Shown one piece after another: positions 14,195-25,100 of a stretch of 64,000 bases of DNA. The number at the start of each line of letters is the position of its first letter. The first letter of the stretch is position 1. The notes below the pieces were generated by a model that saw only the letters and a program-made list of their open reading frames with translations, searched no databases and had not been told where the DNA came from. Both the position numbers and the translations under genes were made by a program. Origin of the DNA: Zonotrichia leucophrys gambelii (lineage: Eukaryota > Chordata > Aves > Passeriformes > Passerellidae); NCBI RefSeq assembly GCF_028769735.1, contig NC_088169.1, positions 38,044,729 to 38,108,728 on the forward strand, in the 5' to 3' direction.

Positions 14195-14249
14195 TGTTTG
14201 TGCAGCTCTTTGAGCATGTAAAGTGCTATGTAAGTGCTCAGTATTATTC
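14195..14249 (+). mobile_element. Possible ancient L3/CR1-like retroposon tail
   Basis: The text GCAGCTCTTTGAGCATGTAA, then AGTGCTATGTAAGTGCTCAGT, then ATTATTC resembles the 3' tails of old amniote CR1/L3-type retroposons. In those a 'GCGCTTTGAG...' block is followed by 'GCGCTATATAAATGC...TATTATT'. The match is by eye and diverged. If correct, this relic is far older than the avian CR1s and LTRs in the window, and it may have been kept for a host function. Confidence 0.3.
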
Positions 14250-14966
14250 AGCCCAATCCTCAGTCACGACCTCTATTATTTTTGGATTTCTGATACAGCC
14301 TATTATCAGGAAAGAAAAGAAAAAAAAATTAAAATTATGTCTCATATAAGACTGTGACTTAGATCTGTTGAATTGTAACCACAGAATAAGGAAGCAGAAT
14401 ATCAGACTAAATTCCTCTTTGTAGAAGAGAATGGCAAAATGAAAGAGAAAAAGACTTGATCTGAAGGACTTTCCAGTTATGGTTAAAAATCCAGAGTCCA
14501 CATACATGTCACAAGTTCAGATTCAGTCCAGGTCACTAATAGCTGAAAATCATTACCACCTGAAAGTTATTTAGCTGCCCATATGAAAATATGCCAGTGT
14601 TCTAAGGTCATAGAGAAGAGAAATCTGTATATTTTACATTGTCATCATATTAGGTAGTATGTGCCTTTTGGAAATGGCCTTGAGGCTGACTTTTAGCTCA
14701 AAGCACTTCTGCTCCAAACTAACATAAATTAAGTTCTTCATTAGAATCTTCTAGATAAAATTAACACAGAGCCCTGAAAGTTAAAAAAAGACAATGAGAA
14801 AGGCATTATTATATGGGAGGGGAAAATTAAATTAAAATTCTACATGTCACACAGCACATCAATTTGTCATGATGAAAATTCTTGTGTTTATTGCATAGAG
14901 AGATTTAGGAAGTTCTTGTGATAGATCTTTTTAAAGAAATATGCTTTAGAAAATATTTCAAAGCAT

Positions 14967-15046
14967 AGAACAGACATTAAAACAAGCTGAAAGACTAAGA
15001 ACCAACAGAACAGACATTAAAACAAACTGAAAGACTAAGAACCAAC
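14967..15046. repeat. 40-bp direct tandem duplication
   Basis: The block AGAACAGACATTAAAACA...GAACCAAC is present twice head to tail (14967-15006 and 15007-15046). The copies differ at one position that I can see (AAGCTG versus AAACTG). The near identity points to a recent duplication. Confidence 0.9.
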
Positions 15047-15194
15047 AAATCAGCAATATTACGGATTTGTAAATGAGGTTTATTAAACCATGGAAATTTC
15101 AATTATGTATATATTTTACTAGCTAAATTCTATGTAATTAAATAATTAAGTACTACTAAAATTTGTCTTATGGTTAGAGAAAGGAAGTGTTCAG

Positions 15195-15549
15195 AGATCT
15201 GTGTGGGGACTTGCACTCTTCCATGCATTTGCATCTAACACAGTGACTAGAGACAACAGTGAAATTACAAGGTTTGTTGATATTACAGATATAGGAAAAT
15301 TAAATCTGACTCAAAAGAGCTGCATGACAACTTCACAAAAATCAAAGACAAGTTGATGGAATGAATCTAGTGAGGCAGTGTAACAGGATGGCCAGAGAAA
15401 CTGCGTCTGCCTCATCAGCTGGAGATGCTCATGGTTGGATGGGGTTTGAGCAACCTGATCTGGTAAGAAGATATCCCTGCCCACAGAAAAGGGCTGGAAC
15501 TGGGTGATCTTTGAGGTTCTTTCCAACCCCTAATATCCTATGAGTCTAT
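15195..15549 (+). mobile_element. CR1 LINE fragment with internal deletion
   Basis: This is a diverged plus-strand CR1. The left part (15195-15345) matches the CR1 region around the reverse-transcriptase block that precedes '...CTCAGCAAGTTTGCAGATGA', but is badly decayed. The right part (about 15400-15549) is the 3' UTR end: GGATGGGGTTTGAGCAACCTGATCTGG, ATATCCCTGCCCACAG, TTCTTTCCAACCCCTAATAT, then CCTATGAGTCTATA. Several hundred bases of the normal element between these parts are missing. It is non-coding and inactive. Confidence 0.82.
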
Positions 15550-17503
15550 AAAATTCAGTGTAAAATAATACACAGAGCAAAACAAATGTAACTGTATCGA
15601 GACAAAAATAAATTTGAAGTAACTACAACTAAATTAATGTATGGTGAATAGGTCCTTCAAAATGTCAGTGTTCATCATTGGTTGAAAAAACCACCCAGAA
15701 AAATTAGAAAAGGAGATGAAAAAAAAAAGCAGCAGCAAATATAATATGGCTACTGGGTAAATATTTTGAACGGGAGCATTTTATTTTATGAAGATGATAA
15801 TTTACAGGGTATAATAGGGAAAAACATAAAGAAAAAGTCCAAAGGTAAACAAAGGTTTCAAACTTCTGCACATGGACAAAGTCAATCAACCATAAGCTTA
15901 AAAATATTAAAATTTTGTGGGTGACAAAACAGTTTTACTTAATAATTAATGAGATGGATAAAAAAGTAGAAAAACTTACTCATTTAGAGAATTCACCATC
16001 TCCCACAATGAATGAATGAATGAAGGGCCATCAAATGAACCAGTCAGGTTATTAGTTTAAAGCAAAAAGATATATATGTTTTCATGTTACATACAATTAA
16101 ATTGTAGTGCTTACTGTTTAGAATGTTGTGCATGTTGACAGTTAAAATGGGTTAAAAAGCAATTTGCTTTATTCATGAGCAAAAAGTGTATCACAATCTA
16201 TTAAACAAAAATACAATTTATAGTCAGAAATTCTATCACAGTCTAAAAGAAACTTAGACATTACCCAAGAAATAATGTTAATGTTGAGCTAGCCTCCAAT
16301 AAAGAATTCATAGGCTTGATTTGAAGTGGAAGAATATAATTTATAATGTTTCTCAATAACGATTTAGTAGCTTAAAATGTAGCAGAATGGGATAAAGGAG
16401 TTTGTTTTACTCTAGAATAAGATGAAAAGTTTTGGGCTCAATCATGTCAGCAGATTTCTCAGTGAGAAAAAGATTTAATTAATTTTAAAATAGCCCCATT
16501 TTTATTACTGAAAAATGATGCTCAAACTTATTTATTCCCAATTTTCATCATGCAATAATCTAAACTTGCTTCTCTTTCTTCCTCATTTGTCAGTCATTCC
16601 TCAAATTGCACTAGTGTCTGTGCCTCGGTGATTTTGAAAACTGTCCCTTTCATCTGTTGCCATTTCACGTGGTCAGTCCTCAATGGGAGATTATTTTATA
16701 CTCCATTACCTTCAAGTAGAACTAGGACTGAAACATACTGTTGAAAAAACTTACTCAAAGTCACAAATTTTCTTATCATTTAAGACAACCAAATGCATTT
16801 TGGTTCTTTCTGTAGCTCTGCTGCTTTATATGACTTCAAACTCTCACCATCCACAATGACATTGCAGTTAAAATGAGATTGAGTTGTTGTTTTTTTTTTT
16901 AATTTGATTCAATTGACCTATTCTGCAGTTACTTCAGCTAACAGAATCACCTAAAAACTTCATCATGATTTTAAGAGTCATTTTAAAGAAAGTTTATCTT
17001 GTTAAAATTATTTAAAGTTACTGGGATTTGAGCTCCTAACCTGGTAATTTAACAAATCATAAAATGTCCTGTTCTTTGGTGACATGCTGCACAATGAAGT
17101 CACAGTTTTCACAGAGATGCTCTTTTGAATTCGAACTAATAAAAAATAGGCACAAGGGAGAAAAAGGGGCATTTTACAAGGTTCACTTCCTCACAGGCTT
17201 TTATGAAATCATTTATGCTTTTAAGCCTGAAAAATTGTAGTAAACTAGAATCCCAATAGACTTCAAGATCAGGGCTAGGATATCTAAATGCTGCTTCACC
17301 ATAACACTTGGTCTTTGAGCTCGTTTATATTAACAATAGACAGAAAGGCAGCCAGTTAAGATCACTATTACTTTCCATTTCCAGATGAGAATTTTGCACT
17401 GTGTTCATTCATCTCTAGTCCTTTTCAAAGTACAAAAAAAAAGTCTCAGTTTATTTTAGCTAAACTAGAAAAGTTTTGGAGACATTCTCAGCATAAATAT
17501 CCA
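15550..17503. other. AT-rich single-copy DNA, no gene seen
   Basis: No gene or transposon recognised up to the LTR that starts at 17504. It contains a short (AATG)n run at 16007-16024 and a poly(T) tract near 16890. Confidence 0.55.
16007..16024. repeat. (AATG)n short tandem repeat
   Basis: About four and a half copies of AATG in a row. It is a minor microsatellite. Confidence 0.85.
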
Positions 17504-17975
17504 TGTATATTGAATTTGCATGGCTAGGTTTTGGTAACAGAAGAGACTGTGGGGTGGCTTGTGTGAGAAGTTCCTATAAATTTCCCCCATGTCTGACAGA
17601 GCCAATGCCAGCTAGCTTCAGGACAGACCTGCCACTGGCCAAGGCTGAGCCCATCAGAGAGGACAGTCACATCTCTGTGATAATGTATTTAATAAGGAAA
17701 AAATATTATTGTGTTGCAGTGTGATGTAATAGCCTGTCTCAGTATCCCGGTTCTTTACCCAGGTGTGCCAACAACCTCTCCCTTCCCCTCCCTTGCTAAG
17801 TGCTGTCCGTCAGTCTTAACATTCCAGAAAGAGCATGGTGTGATTGTCAGAGTTCAAAAGATGCCTCTCAGCCCTGGGGACATTGGGCCATCCAGGTGTC
17901 ACTTATTCCCTGAGAATTCCCCTCCCTTACCTGGTTGGTGGGATCCCTACCCCTTCCCTCCCCCTCTCCCTGGGG

Positions 17976-17982
17976 TTAAAAG
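17976..17982 (+). promoter_or_regulatory. TATA-like box of nested LTR
   Basis: TTAAAAG follows a C-rich U3 stretch and sits about 75 bp before the AATAAA at 18052, the spacing expected for a compact retroviral R region. It is the likely core promoter of the nested LTR. Present-day activity is unknown. Confidence 0.5.
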
Positions 17983-18051
17983 ACGCGGGCAACCACACGG
18001 TTCCTTTGTTCTGTTGGAGCTGTTGCTGCATTCAGAGGCCTGTGGGCCAGG

Positions 18052-18057
18052 AATAAA
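18052..18057 (+). terminator. Polyadenylation signal of nested LTR
   Basis: AATAAA followed by GCTCTGG, downstream of the TTAAAAG box. It lies in the position of an LTR poly(A) signal and is a possible premature poly(A) site for any plus-strand host transcript. Confidence 0.55.
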
Positions 18058-18930
18058 GCTCTGGATCGAAACCCTCTGGCAGAACCCGACTCCTCTTTTC
18101 CTTCACCTCGCCTAAAGCCTCTCTGCCAGAGGTAAACCTGAGCTCCTGCATGCCTGGACTTGTCCCAAGTGCCAGCTGCAGCATCCAGCCAGCCAAATGT
18201 GTCTCTGAGGTGAAACCACCACAGCTGCCACCTTTGGTCAAGCAGCAAGGGTCAGACTAGCCCAGGCATGTTTTATCCGGCAATATTGGGATTTAATTCC
18301 AATATTATTGCACAGATGTAATTTCACTAGGAGAATAGAGGAGGGAGCACGTGTGAGAGGAACAACTCTGTGGACACCAAATTCAGTGGACAAGGAGGTG
18401 GCAGAAGTGCTCCAGGTGCCAGAAATAAGATTCCCTTCCAAGCCATGGCAAAGATCCTGATGTAGCCGCTGTGCCCTTGCATACAAGACCACAAAGATGC
18501 AGAGACCCACCTGCATGCTATAGAGTAGACCCAGGCAAAAGCAGATCGATACCCGAGAGAAAGCTGTGACCCACCCCCAGGGGACACACACACTGGAGCT
18601 GAGTCCTGTCAGGGACCTGTAACCTGTGGGGAGAGGAGCCCACACTGAAGCAGGTTTGCTGGTAGGATTTGTGGTCCTGTGTGAACCCATGGTGCCTGTG
18701 TGTGATGGACTGCACCTTCTGGAAAGGGAAACACATTGGAGCAGTTCACGAAGAACTGCTGCCTGTGGGGAGGACTGATATTGGAGCAGATCATGGAGGA
18801 CTGTCTTGTCTGGGTGGAATTCAACACTGGAGCCAAGGAAGGACTCCTCTCCCCCAGCAGTGGCAGAAACAGCCTGTGAGTTTTCAAGATTTGTTTTATT
18901 TCTCATTATCTTGCTCTGATTTTGACTGGT

Positions 18931-18936
18931 AATAAA
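18931..18936 (+). terminator. Polyadenylation signal of outer ERVL-type LTR
   Basis: AATAAATTCA occurs within text typical of this LTR family (TCATTATCTTGCTCTGATTT before, AATTTCCCCAAGTCAAGTCT after). It is the expected LTR poly(A) signal. Confidence 0.5.
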
Positions 18937-19106
18937 TTCAGTTAATTTCCCCAAGTCAAGTCTGTTTTGCCTGTGACAGGAAGCAATGAGGGATTCTGTT
19001 CTTATCTCAACTTATGAACCTTCTGTTATACTTTCTCACCTTTGTCCGTTTGTGGAGGGCAATGATAGAGCAGCTTTGGTGGGTATCAGACATCAGGCCA
19101 GGGTCA

Positions 19107-21424
19107 ATCCACATGCTGTGCAAACCTATCTTCCCTATCACCCACCAGCCTTTAGAACACAAGCCTGGAGAACACAAGTGTTGACTTCCTACCTGCTGAA
19201 ATATGCATATATATTTCTACATCACTCAAATACTACCTTTACAGTGTTGAAAAGGAAAGCAGAGATGAAAGAACTTTGTTCTAAACCAAATATTTTTTTC
19301 ATTATTATCTTCTGAAGGCTGCTGGACTAGAACCAAGAGTAGAATAAAACTAATCATTAGAAACTTACCACCCTCTATGAAGCTGTATGAATGGCTGTCT
19401 CTGTGCCTTCATGCCTAAGACCACTGCATCAGTCATGTAAGAAAACTTGATGACCAGCAGTGCATATTGTCATCATCCATTCAACGCTATTTTCCTTTTT
19501 CAATTAAAAATACCTCCAAATCAACAAAAGAATCCAATTTCTTTTTCATTAAATCCTGACCATGTTCTCCCATCAAATTCACACAGCATATTTCACAGTT
19601 TCTGTTTAACAGATATAGCTTGACCTGACTAGAACTACATCAGCATTGTATGATGCACCCAGTAAATTAAATGTAAAGAAAAGTTATGGCTGTGTTTAGT
19701 CAGTGCTTAGGTAGAACACTGCAACCCACAGCTTGCTTGCATGCCATAGAAGAAGGACCACGTGGGAGAGCTGAAAGTCTTTCCATCCCTCCCTGCAGAT
19801 ATCCAAACCTTGTGGTGCTGTGCTAATGGAATACTATGCCTCTGGGTAGGCTTGGGGGTTCTGCATGCTCCAGAAGTTTCATATTCCCTCCCTGGTGTCA
19901 TAGAAAAGATAACTGAGGATAACCAAAAGTTACAGTACTGATGTACTTAAAAGGCTCAAAATAATCTTGGAAGTATGGCATGCACTCTACAGCAAGTCCT
20001 TTTTGTTTACTAATATCAAATAAGGTCTTGGTTAACAATGTTAAACTTTTATTGAGTGCATTTTCTGAAATAGAAAAAATAAACCCTCCAAATACTGTAC
20101 ATTTTTACTTTTGTACATAAAAATATTGAATATTAAAACAGTGAAAATTTGGTATTCCAGAAATGACAATTTTAGAGACTCAAACAGTTGTGAGAAGTTA
20201 ATACAGCTGATGCAATATTTCCAGAGAAGATGAATTGTGAAGTTTGTTGAAATGGAAGATTAAGTGCATTTTCCTTTTGATATTATTTTTTTCACAAACT
20301 CTGTGCTTTTTTCTACCTGCTGCATAAAGCTTTTAGATATGTGACGCTGAAACACTTAGGAGCTAATACACTAACAGCATTCTACTTGCAAATCACAGAA
20401 CACACAGAGGACTTGACTTATATTTCAACCTGGCAGCTGTCTTTCCATTTGCTATTTAATAAACTCAGCAACTTCATTTATATTTTTTCATCCTAATTTT
20501 ATTATGTGGAGCTTTCAGAGGCCATGCAGAACACTGCTTGCAAGAAAAAGTGGCTGGGGCATTTTAGAGCCACGTATAGTTATTTTCAAAAGAATGGATC
20601 TTAGCCACTACTCAGAACTTCTGTGTTTATGCATCAAGTCATTCCAAAGCACCACGTGGAAAGAAAAAAGAAAAAGTTTCTTCATTTCATTCAACACTGC
20701 TCACTGTGTTTCTTAATAAGGAAAATTTATGGCATAAAATTTTATTTCACTCCATTGGAAGGTTTTATTACTCTTTCTCTTTTAATTTCTTTAGTATGTT
20801 GTTGCATAATTTTTAGATATAGTCAGTCCCACAATTTGTTTGCTTTGAATTTGGTGTACAAATTATTTTTAATCTATTAGAATACATATATAAAAAAATT
20901 TGTTAGTATAAGTCAATTACAAAAAAGAGAAGCAGGACCTAGTCTCAGCTTCAAATCACATTACCTTTGTACTCTACTTTTGCAATATTAACTTAGCAGC
21001 TAATACTGTGTACTAATATTAGTAGTTACTAATGCTAAATTGCATGGATGGTACTTGTGCAAGGATTCTTGACTGAAAAAGGAGGCTTTTTATCAATATG
21101 CCTTAATTTTTGCCACAATGAATGTTTTAAGTACATAATTTTTCCCCAGCCAAATTCCAGCCTTAAGGAGGAATCCTCCTCCACTTAAGGAGGTTCCCAT
21201 TCAGCCTAGGTCTTTTCCCTTCCCTTCGCAGACAGTTCTGCACTATATTCAGCACCAGCATGAACAAAACATCAGCTTGGTAATTTTACTTTCTTTAATG
21301 TATCATTCATTGATACGATGTTCTCATAATTGATTTGGGTACTGGGGTGGGATGACCCAATAAAAAAATATAACTTACGTTTTTACCCCTTCCTAGTCTA
21401 ATTTTCTCTCATGTTTGACATGGG
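19107..21424. other. Single-copy non-coding DNA, no gene seen
   Basis: No gene or known transposon recognised. A small block at 21171-21195 has AGGAGG/CCTCCT arms around AAT and two copies of CTTAAGGAGG, a minor foldable sequence. The open frames appear random. Confidence 0.55.
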
Positions 21425-22110
21425 CTACACACAGTCTATCCTATCCTATTCATAGGTGAAAACATAAGCAGCACAGGAGGGTAGGAATGTATTGCTTTTT
21501 GTCTGCTGCTACATGCTTCTGTCTCTTCTGCTATTTTGGGCATCTTCATTTTCCACTGCTCTGACATGTGTTGTCAACGGGCTTCAGTGGTGTCCCTGCC
21601 TCAGTGTGGGTCATCCACAGCTTCAGCCCTTCAGGGTGTGTGTCACAGCAGGGGTCACCCATGGCCACACAGTTCCTCAGCAGTCTCTGTGCCTTAATGT
21701 GTGTCCTCCAAAGGCTGAAGTCCCTTAGGAGTGCTCCTTCCCTGACAGGGGTCACCCAGAGCCATAGTCCCCAACCCACGAGGCATTCCTAAGCCAATAT
21801 GGATCACCTTTTGCAGGACACTATCTCCAGCCTTGCCCTTAGCTGTCTCCTTCTTAGCATCTTTTCTACCATGTTTTCCTAAAACTGTATCCTTCTGCAT
21901 GTCTCCACTGCATCCAGAGCCTCACCAGTCCCTCGGGCCTGCTGTTCTTCCTCAAAAATGCACCACAGTGTTCCCTGTCAGGCTGAGTCTCAACAGGTGA
22001 TGGCCTGCTCAGCTCAGAGTCAGGCTGGGTCAAAATAAGCACTGGGCACTCCATGGCCTCTTCCACAAAGGTCACCTGCGGCTCCTTGGTCCCAGAGTCT
22101 TACCATGTAT
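21425..22110 (-). mobile_element. ERV-derived LTR/non-coding fragment, minus strand
   Basis: On the minus strand this block carries repeated units of the kind CCTGTGGATGACCCACACTG and GGCAGGGACACC, which I recognise from avian ERV non-coding or LTR regions. On the plus strand they appear as GTGGGTCATCCACAGCTTCA, CAGGGGTCACCCATGG and CAGGGGTCACCCAGAG. It is much GC-richer than its surroundings. I see no clear TG/CA ends, target duplication or retroviral protein, so limits are approximate and it may be a piece of a larger decayed element. The overlapping 68-83-codon frames reflect the GC content and internal repetition. Confidence 0.6.
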
Positions 22111-25100
22111 ACTCCAGACAGTCACAGTGGTTCTGGATATGACTCTGGATACTAGCCACATTATAGTTACATGCTATTACACACATCAAGGCAGTCCAAA
22201 ATTCCCTAAATCTTTATACCAGCTTATTTTTCATCCTCTAAAATGGAGATACTGGTGTTTTGAAATCTTCCAGGTGTCTTTTGGAGCTCACTATTCAGCT
22301 AGCTGTCATATATTCAGATGGCAATCATATATTAAACTAGGACAGAGCTCTGACTTTTCTTTCTGCACGTAGTTTTAACTGTCAATCAATCAAAGCTAAT
22401 CACATTAATGAAATTCATAAATAAAGTAAAAGCAGAATGAAGAACAAACACCTTCTGAAAAAATAAATAACACTTCAAAAGCTATTATAAAAGCACAGGC
22501 TGAGAAAAACAAAGGGAAATTTACCTTGGAAAAGTCAGGCTAATGCATCTGAGCAAAGCAAATCTGAAATGCTGGCATTTAACATGACATACCTTTGAGT
22601 AGCCGTAACATTTTCAAGAGGCCATGGTCTGATGATGGAACTGAACATCAGGGTAGGGCATCCTGAATCAGAGACAGCAGTCACTTTTTTACATTCTGAT
22701 TCAAAGTGAGCACTATGCTGCAAAAAGATACAGCTGGATTTGAACCCTGCAAACCACAACGCTGACGTAGAAGGAAAGGAAGACAAAAGTAAAAAATTAT
22801 CTGTGAAGAAGGATACATGTGCTTATTTATTTGGTTATTTAAAAAAGAATTTAGGCTGTCAAAGAAAATCTGCAAGAAAAAGAATTTAAGCTTTTTGCTT
22901 GGTTATGCCTTTAAAAATAGCATGGAGAAATAGTTCATTTACAATACAAACCCTTTCTGACTGGGAATTGGCAGATAACTGGTTGTTCAAATTTCAAGAT
23001 AAGTACTTGTATTTTCATATTTCTCTTCTCTGTCAATATCTGATGTTCAAAAAAAGAACTTCAAGAGAAATAATCAAATTTATCTCTTCATATGATTTCA
23101 TCACCTTACCATGTGAGCACACGGCACCACACTGCTCATGTAAAACCACAGAAAAGCAATCAATATTAGGGAGCACTTAAGTGTAAGAGTTTGCTTAGTA
23201 AAAAAATCCAAGTGAAATTTTAGGCAGGTAGAGGAGTTATTACACTCTGTGGGCCAGATCCCAAGAGCTCTGTGGCACTATTTTAGCTGACGACTGAGTG
23301 GTTTGCCTCAGTCTCCCCAGTGTGGAATTGCCTTAGAACAGCACAAAGGCTAATGCTGACAGCAAGGAAATGTTGAAACAGAAGCAGCATGAAAAATATC
23401 AGTCCTTCCTAGTTCAGCAATTATTAGCAGTAAATTTTTAACTGCAATGGACTTCTGCCAACATGTCTCAGCTAAAACCAGTACTTGAAAATGTAATTTT
23501 AGTGCTGCATTATACTCAGGAATCTGAAGCAGTTTAGTGCAGGTGTATTGGTTGCTCCTTTTTAGTGGTAACATTTCTCACTATCTGCCACATTATGACA
23601 TTTGCAGTAGCACAGTGCTTTTGTGTTCCAAGGAGGGAACTATTATGGAGTCTTCAGTATCAGGGTGGTCACTATAGCTTTTTATTAAGTATAAATCACT
23701 GCACATCACATACAAGTTCAAAATGGTAATCAACTCAAATCTAACCTAAAAATAGAGTATTTTACAAAACCTCTACTTGAATGCAGACAAAGAATATATA
23801 AGAAAAAGTTGGGAAGATGACATCTGGATAATTCTGTGTTTCTTGCCTTTTTTGTGTGAGACTGCCTCTACCCTTTAGAGGCTTGACTGGATTGCAGCAT
23901 TTACTGCTGCTGAAAATCCACTGAGGAAAAAAATGAATAGAGCTGTTTTCACCTGGTGAGTACTTGCTAATTTATAACCAATGTTACAAAGTCCTTAGCT
24001 CCAGGAAAAGTGCAAATTTTGACACTTTTCCTGAATCTCTGAATAAGTCACTAGTTTTGTAGTATCTGCCTTCACCTTACTCGCCAAACACAGTTTTTAA
24101 AAAAGCTAGTCCCAAATTCTTCCTTCTTTCTCTGATGCTGTGATATATAAATTTAAATAGAATATTTGGAACCAGCTATATTGCTAATAAGTGGACGGCT
24201 CTAACATCAAGCATTAGTATTCACCTGATAGTAATTCTCAGCTGAAAACCTTTGTGTGTTCTCTAGAGGAGGACATAATGTAATTAAATATATATAAATG
24301 GATATATGTTTGTATATAATATACAAATAACATAAGTACACATAAATATATAAATAGAATTTATAAAATATATAACAAATACAGAAAGTAAATAATAAAA
24401 TATATAGTTATGAAAAGGTAGTATATAAAATGGATAAAAATTTTTATAACTATTTATGTATACGTATGTTGTGAAAAAAGTGGGGAAGGGAATGAAGTTC
24501 AAATGAGCAGATAAATTTTAAATCTTATCATTGGTCCATGTTATGTCCATTCCACACAGGCCTGAAGAGCCCTGATGGCATGTGCAAATCAATGGGTTAA
24601 GTGTTTTCCACTTTGGTCATCAGAAGGAAGCGTAGGTGTAGGATGAACCTTACATATCATGAGGGTTTTGTTAACCCACACAATCTGAAAGCTTTCTCTA
24701 CTTTGTGGATGGAAAGTAGTACTCATTCTTGTGCAAGCAGGACTTAAGCTCACACTGATTTGAAAAATGGGATAAAATGAAGAGAAAGGGAGGAAATAAG
24801 GAAAAGAAAATTTACAATAGAGAAGCTTATTTCCACCCTGACCTGTTTGAGGACAAACTAAATTGGAGTCCGAGTACTAGTGATGCACAAACCTCTGGCC
24901 TCTCCGGTGCTGAAGGGGAAGACATTAACTTCCCTCAGTCTGCTGACCATGCTCTCTCTCTTTGAGCACACTAGGATTTTGGCATGCTCATGAGGGCAGA
25001 ACACTGGTAGTTAATGTGAATAACCTGATTCTTTCTCATCATGCCTGTTATTCTGTCAGTTGCTTCCCAGTCATAATTAAATGGGATTTTTATTATTTTA

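Larger units (their letters stand above)
11300..15194. other. AT-rich single-copy DNA, no gene confirmed
   Basis: No gene recognised. Within it are a possible ancient retroposon tail (14195-14249), a 40-bp tandem duplication (14967-15046), and a minus-strand segment at 12723-12778 flanked by splice-like consensus (see findings). The rest is AT-rich text with random open frames. Confidence 0.5.
17712..18301 (+). mobile_element. Nested solo LTR (ERVK-like) inside the older LTR
   Basis: This GC-richer block interrupts the outer LTR. It has LTR anatomy on the plus strand: a pyrimidine-rich U3 (CCCTTCCCTCCCCCTCTCCC), a TTAAAAG box at 17976, AATAAA at 18052 about 75 bp downstream, and U5 text (GGATCGAAACCCTCTGGCAG). 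The start is TGTTGCAG at 17712. The end is uncertain. Ending at CA 18301 gives a perfect 9-bp flank match ATATTATTG (17703-17711 / 18302-18310), and the outer LTR then rejoins smoothly into GCACAG. Ending at CA 18282 gives a 6-bp imperfect match (TTATTG/ATATTG), the size usual for avian ERVK. No internal viral genes are present. The family assignment comes from recall of songbird LTRs and is less certain than the LTR call. Confidence 0.8.
17504..19106 (+). mobile_element. Solo LTR of avian ERVL-type retrovirus, split by a nested LTR
   Basis: The two arms, 17504-17711 and about 18302-19106, together give a roughly 1-kb LTR that I recognise as an avian ERVL-like family. The left arm holds TTTGCATGGCTAGGTTTTGG, CCCATGTCTGACAGAGCCAA and GGCCAAGGCTGAGCCCATCA. 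The right arm holds GAGGTGGCAGAAGTGCTCCA, degenerate repeat units around 'CACTGGAGCAG...GAAGAACTG' (about 18590-18850), an AATAAA at 18931, and TTATCTCAACTTATGAACCTTC. The interval starts with TG and ends with CA. ATCCA sits directly outside both ends (17499-17503 and 19107-19111), fitting the 5-bp target duplication of ERVL. The family may alternatively run to the CCACA at 19113, in which case ATCCA is coincidence. No gag, pol or env remains. The long minus-strand open frame at 18238-18954 is antisense LTR text, not a gene. Confidence 0.82.

Noticed and set aside
17711..18115. 134-codon plus-strand open frame
   Set aside because: It coincides with the nested LTR U3/R region, including the TATA-like box and AATAAA. 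LTRs of this type do not encode this.
18238..18954. 238-codon minus-strand open frame, the longest in the window
   Set aside because: It lies antisense across the right arm of the ERVL-type LTR and shows no protein family. Low stop density comes from the GC-richer repeat text.
17504..22110. Idea that the LTRs at 17.5 and 21.4 kb are the two ends of one provirus
   Set aside because: They lie in opposite orientations and differ in sequence family, and the DNA between has no gag, pol or env text.
24777..24965. 62-codon plus-strand frame with fairly balanced composition
   Set aside because: It is short, has no recognised family and no clear splice signals. I could not support a gene.
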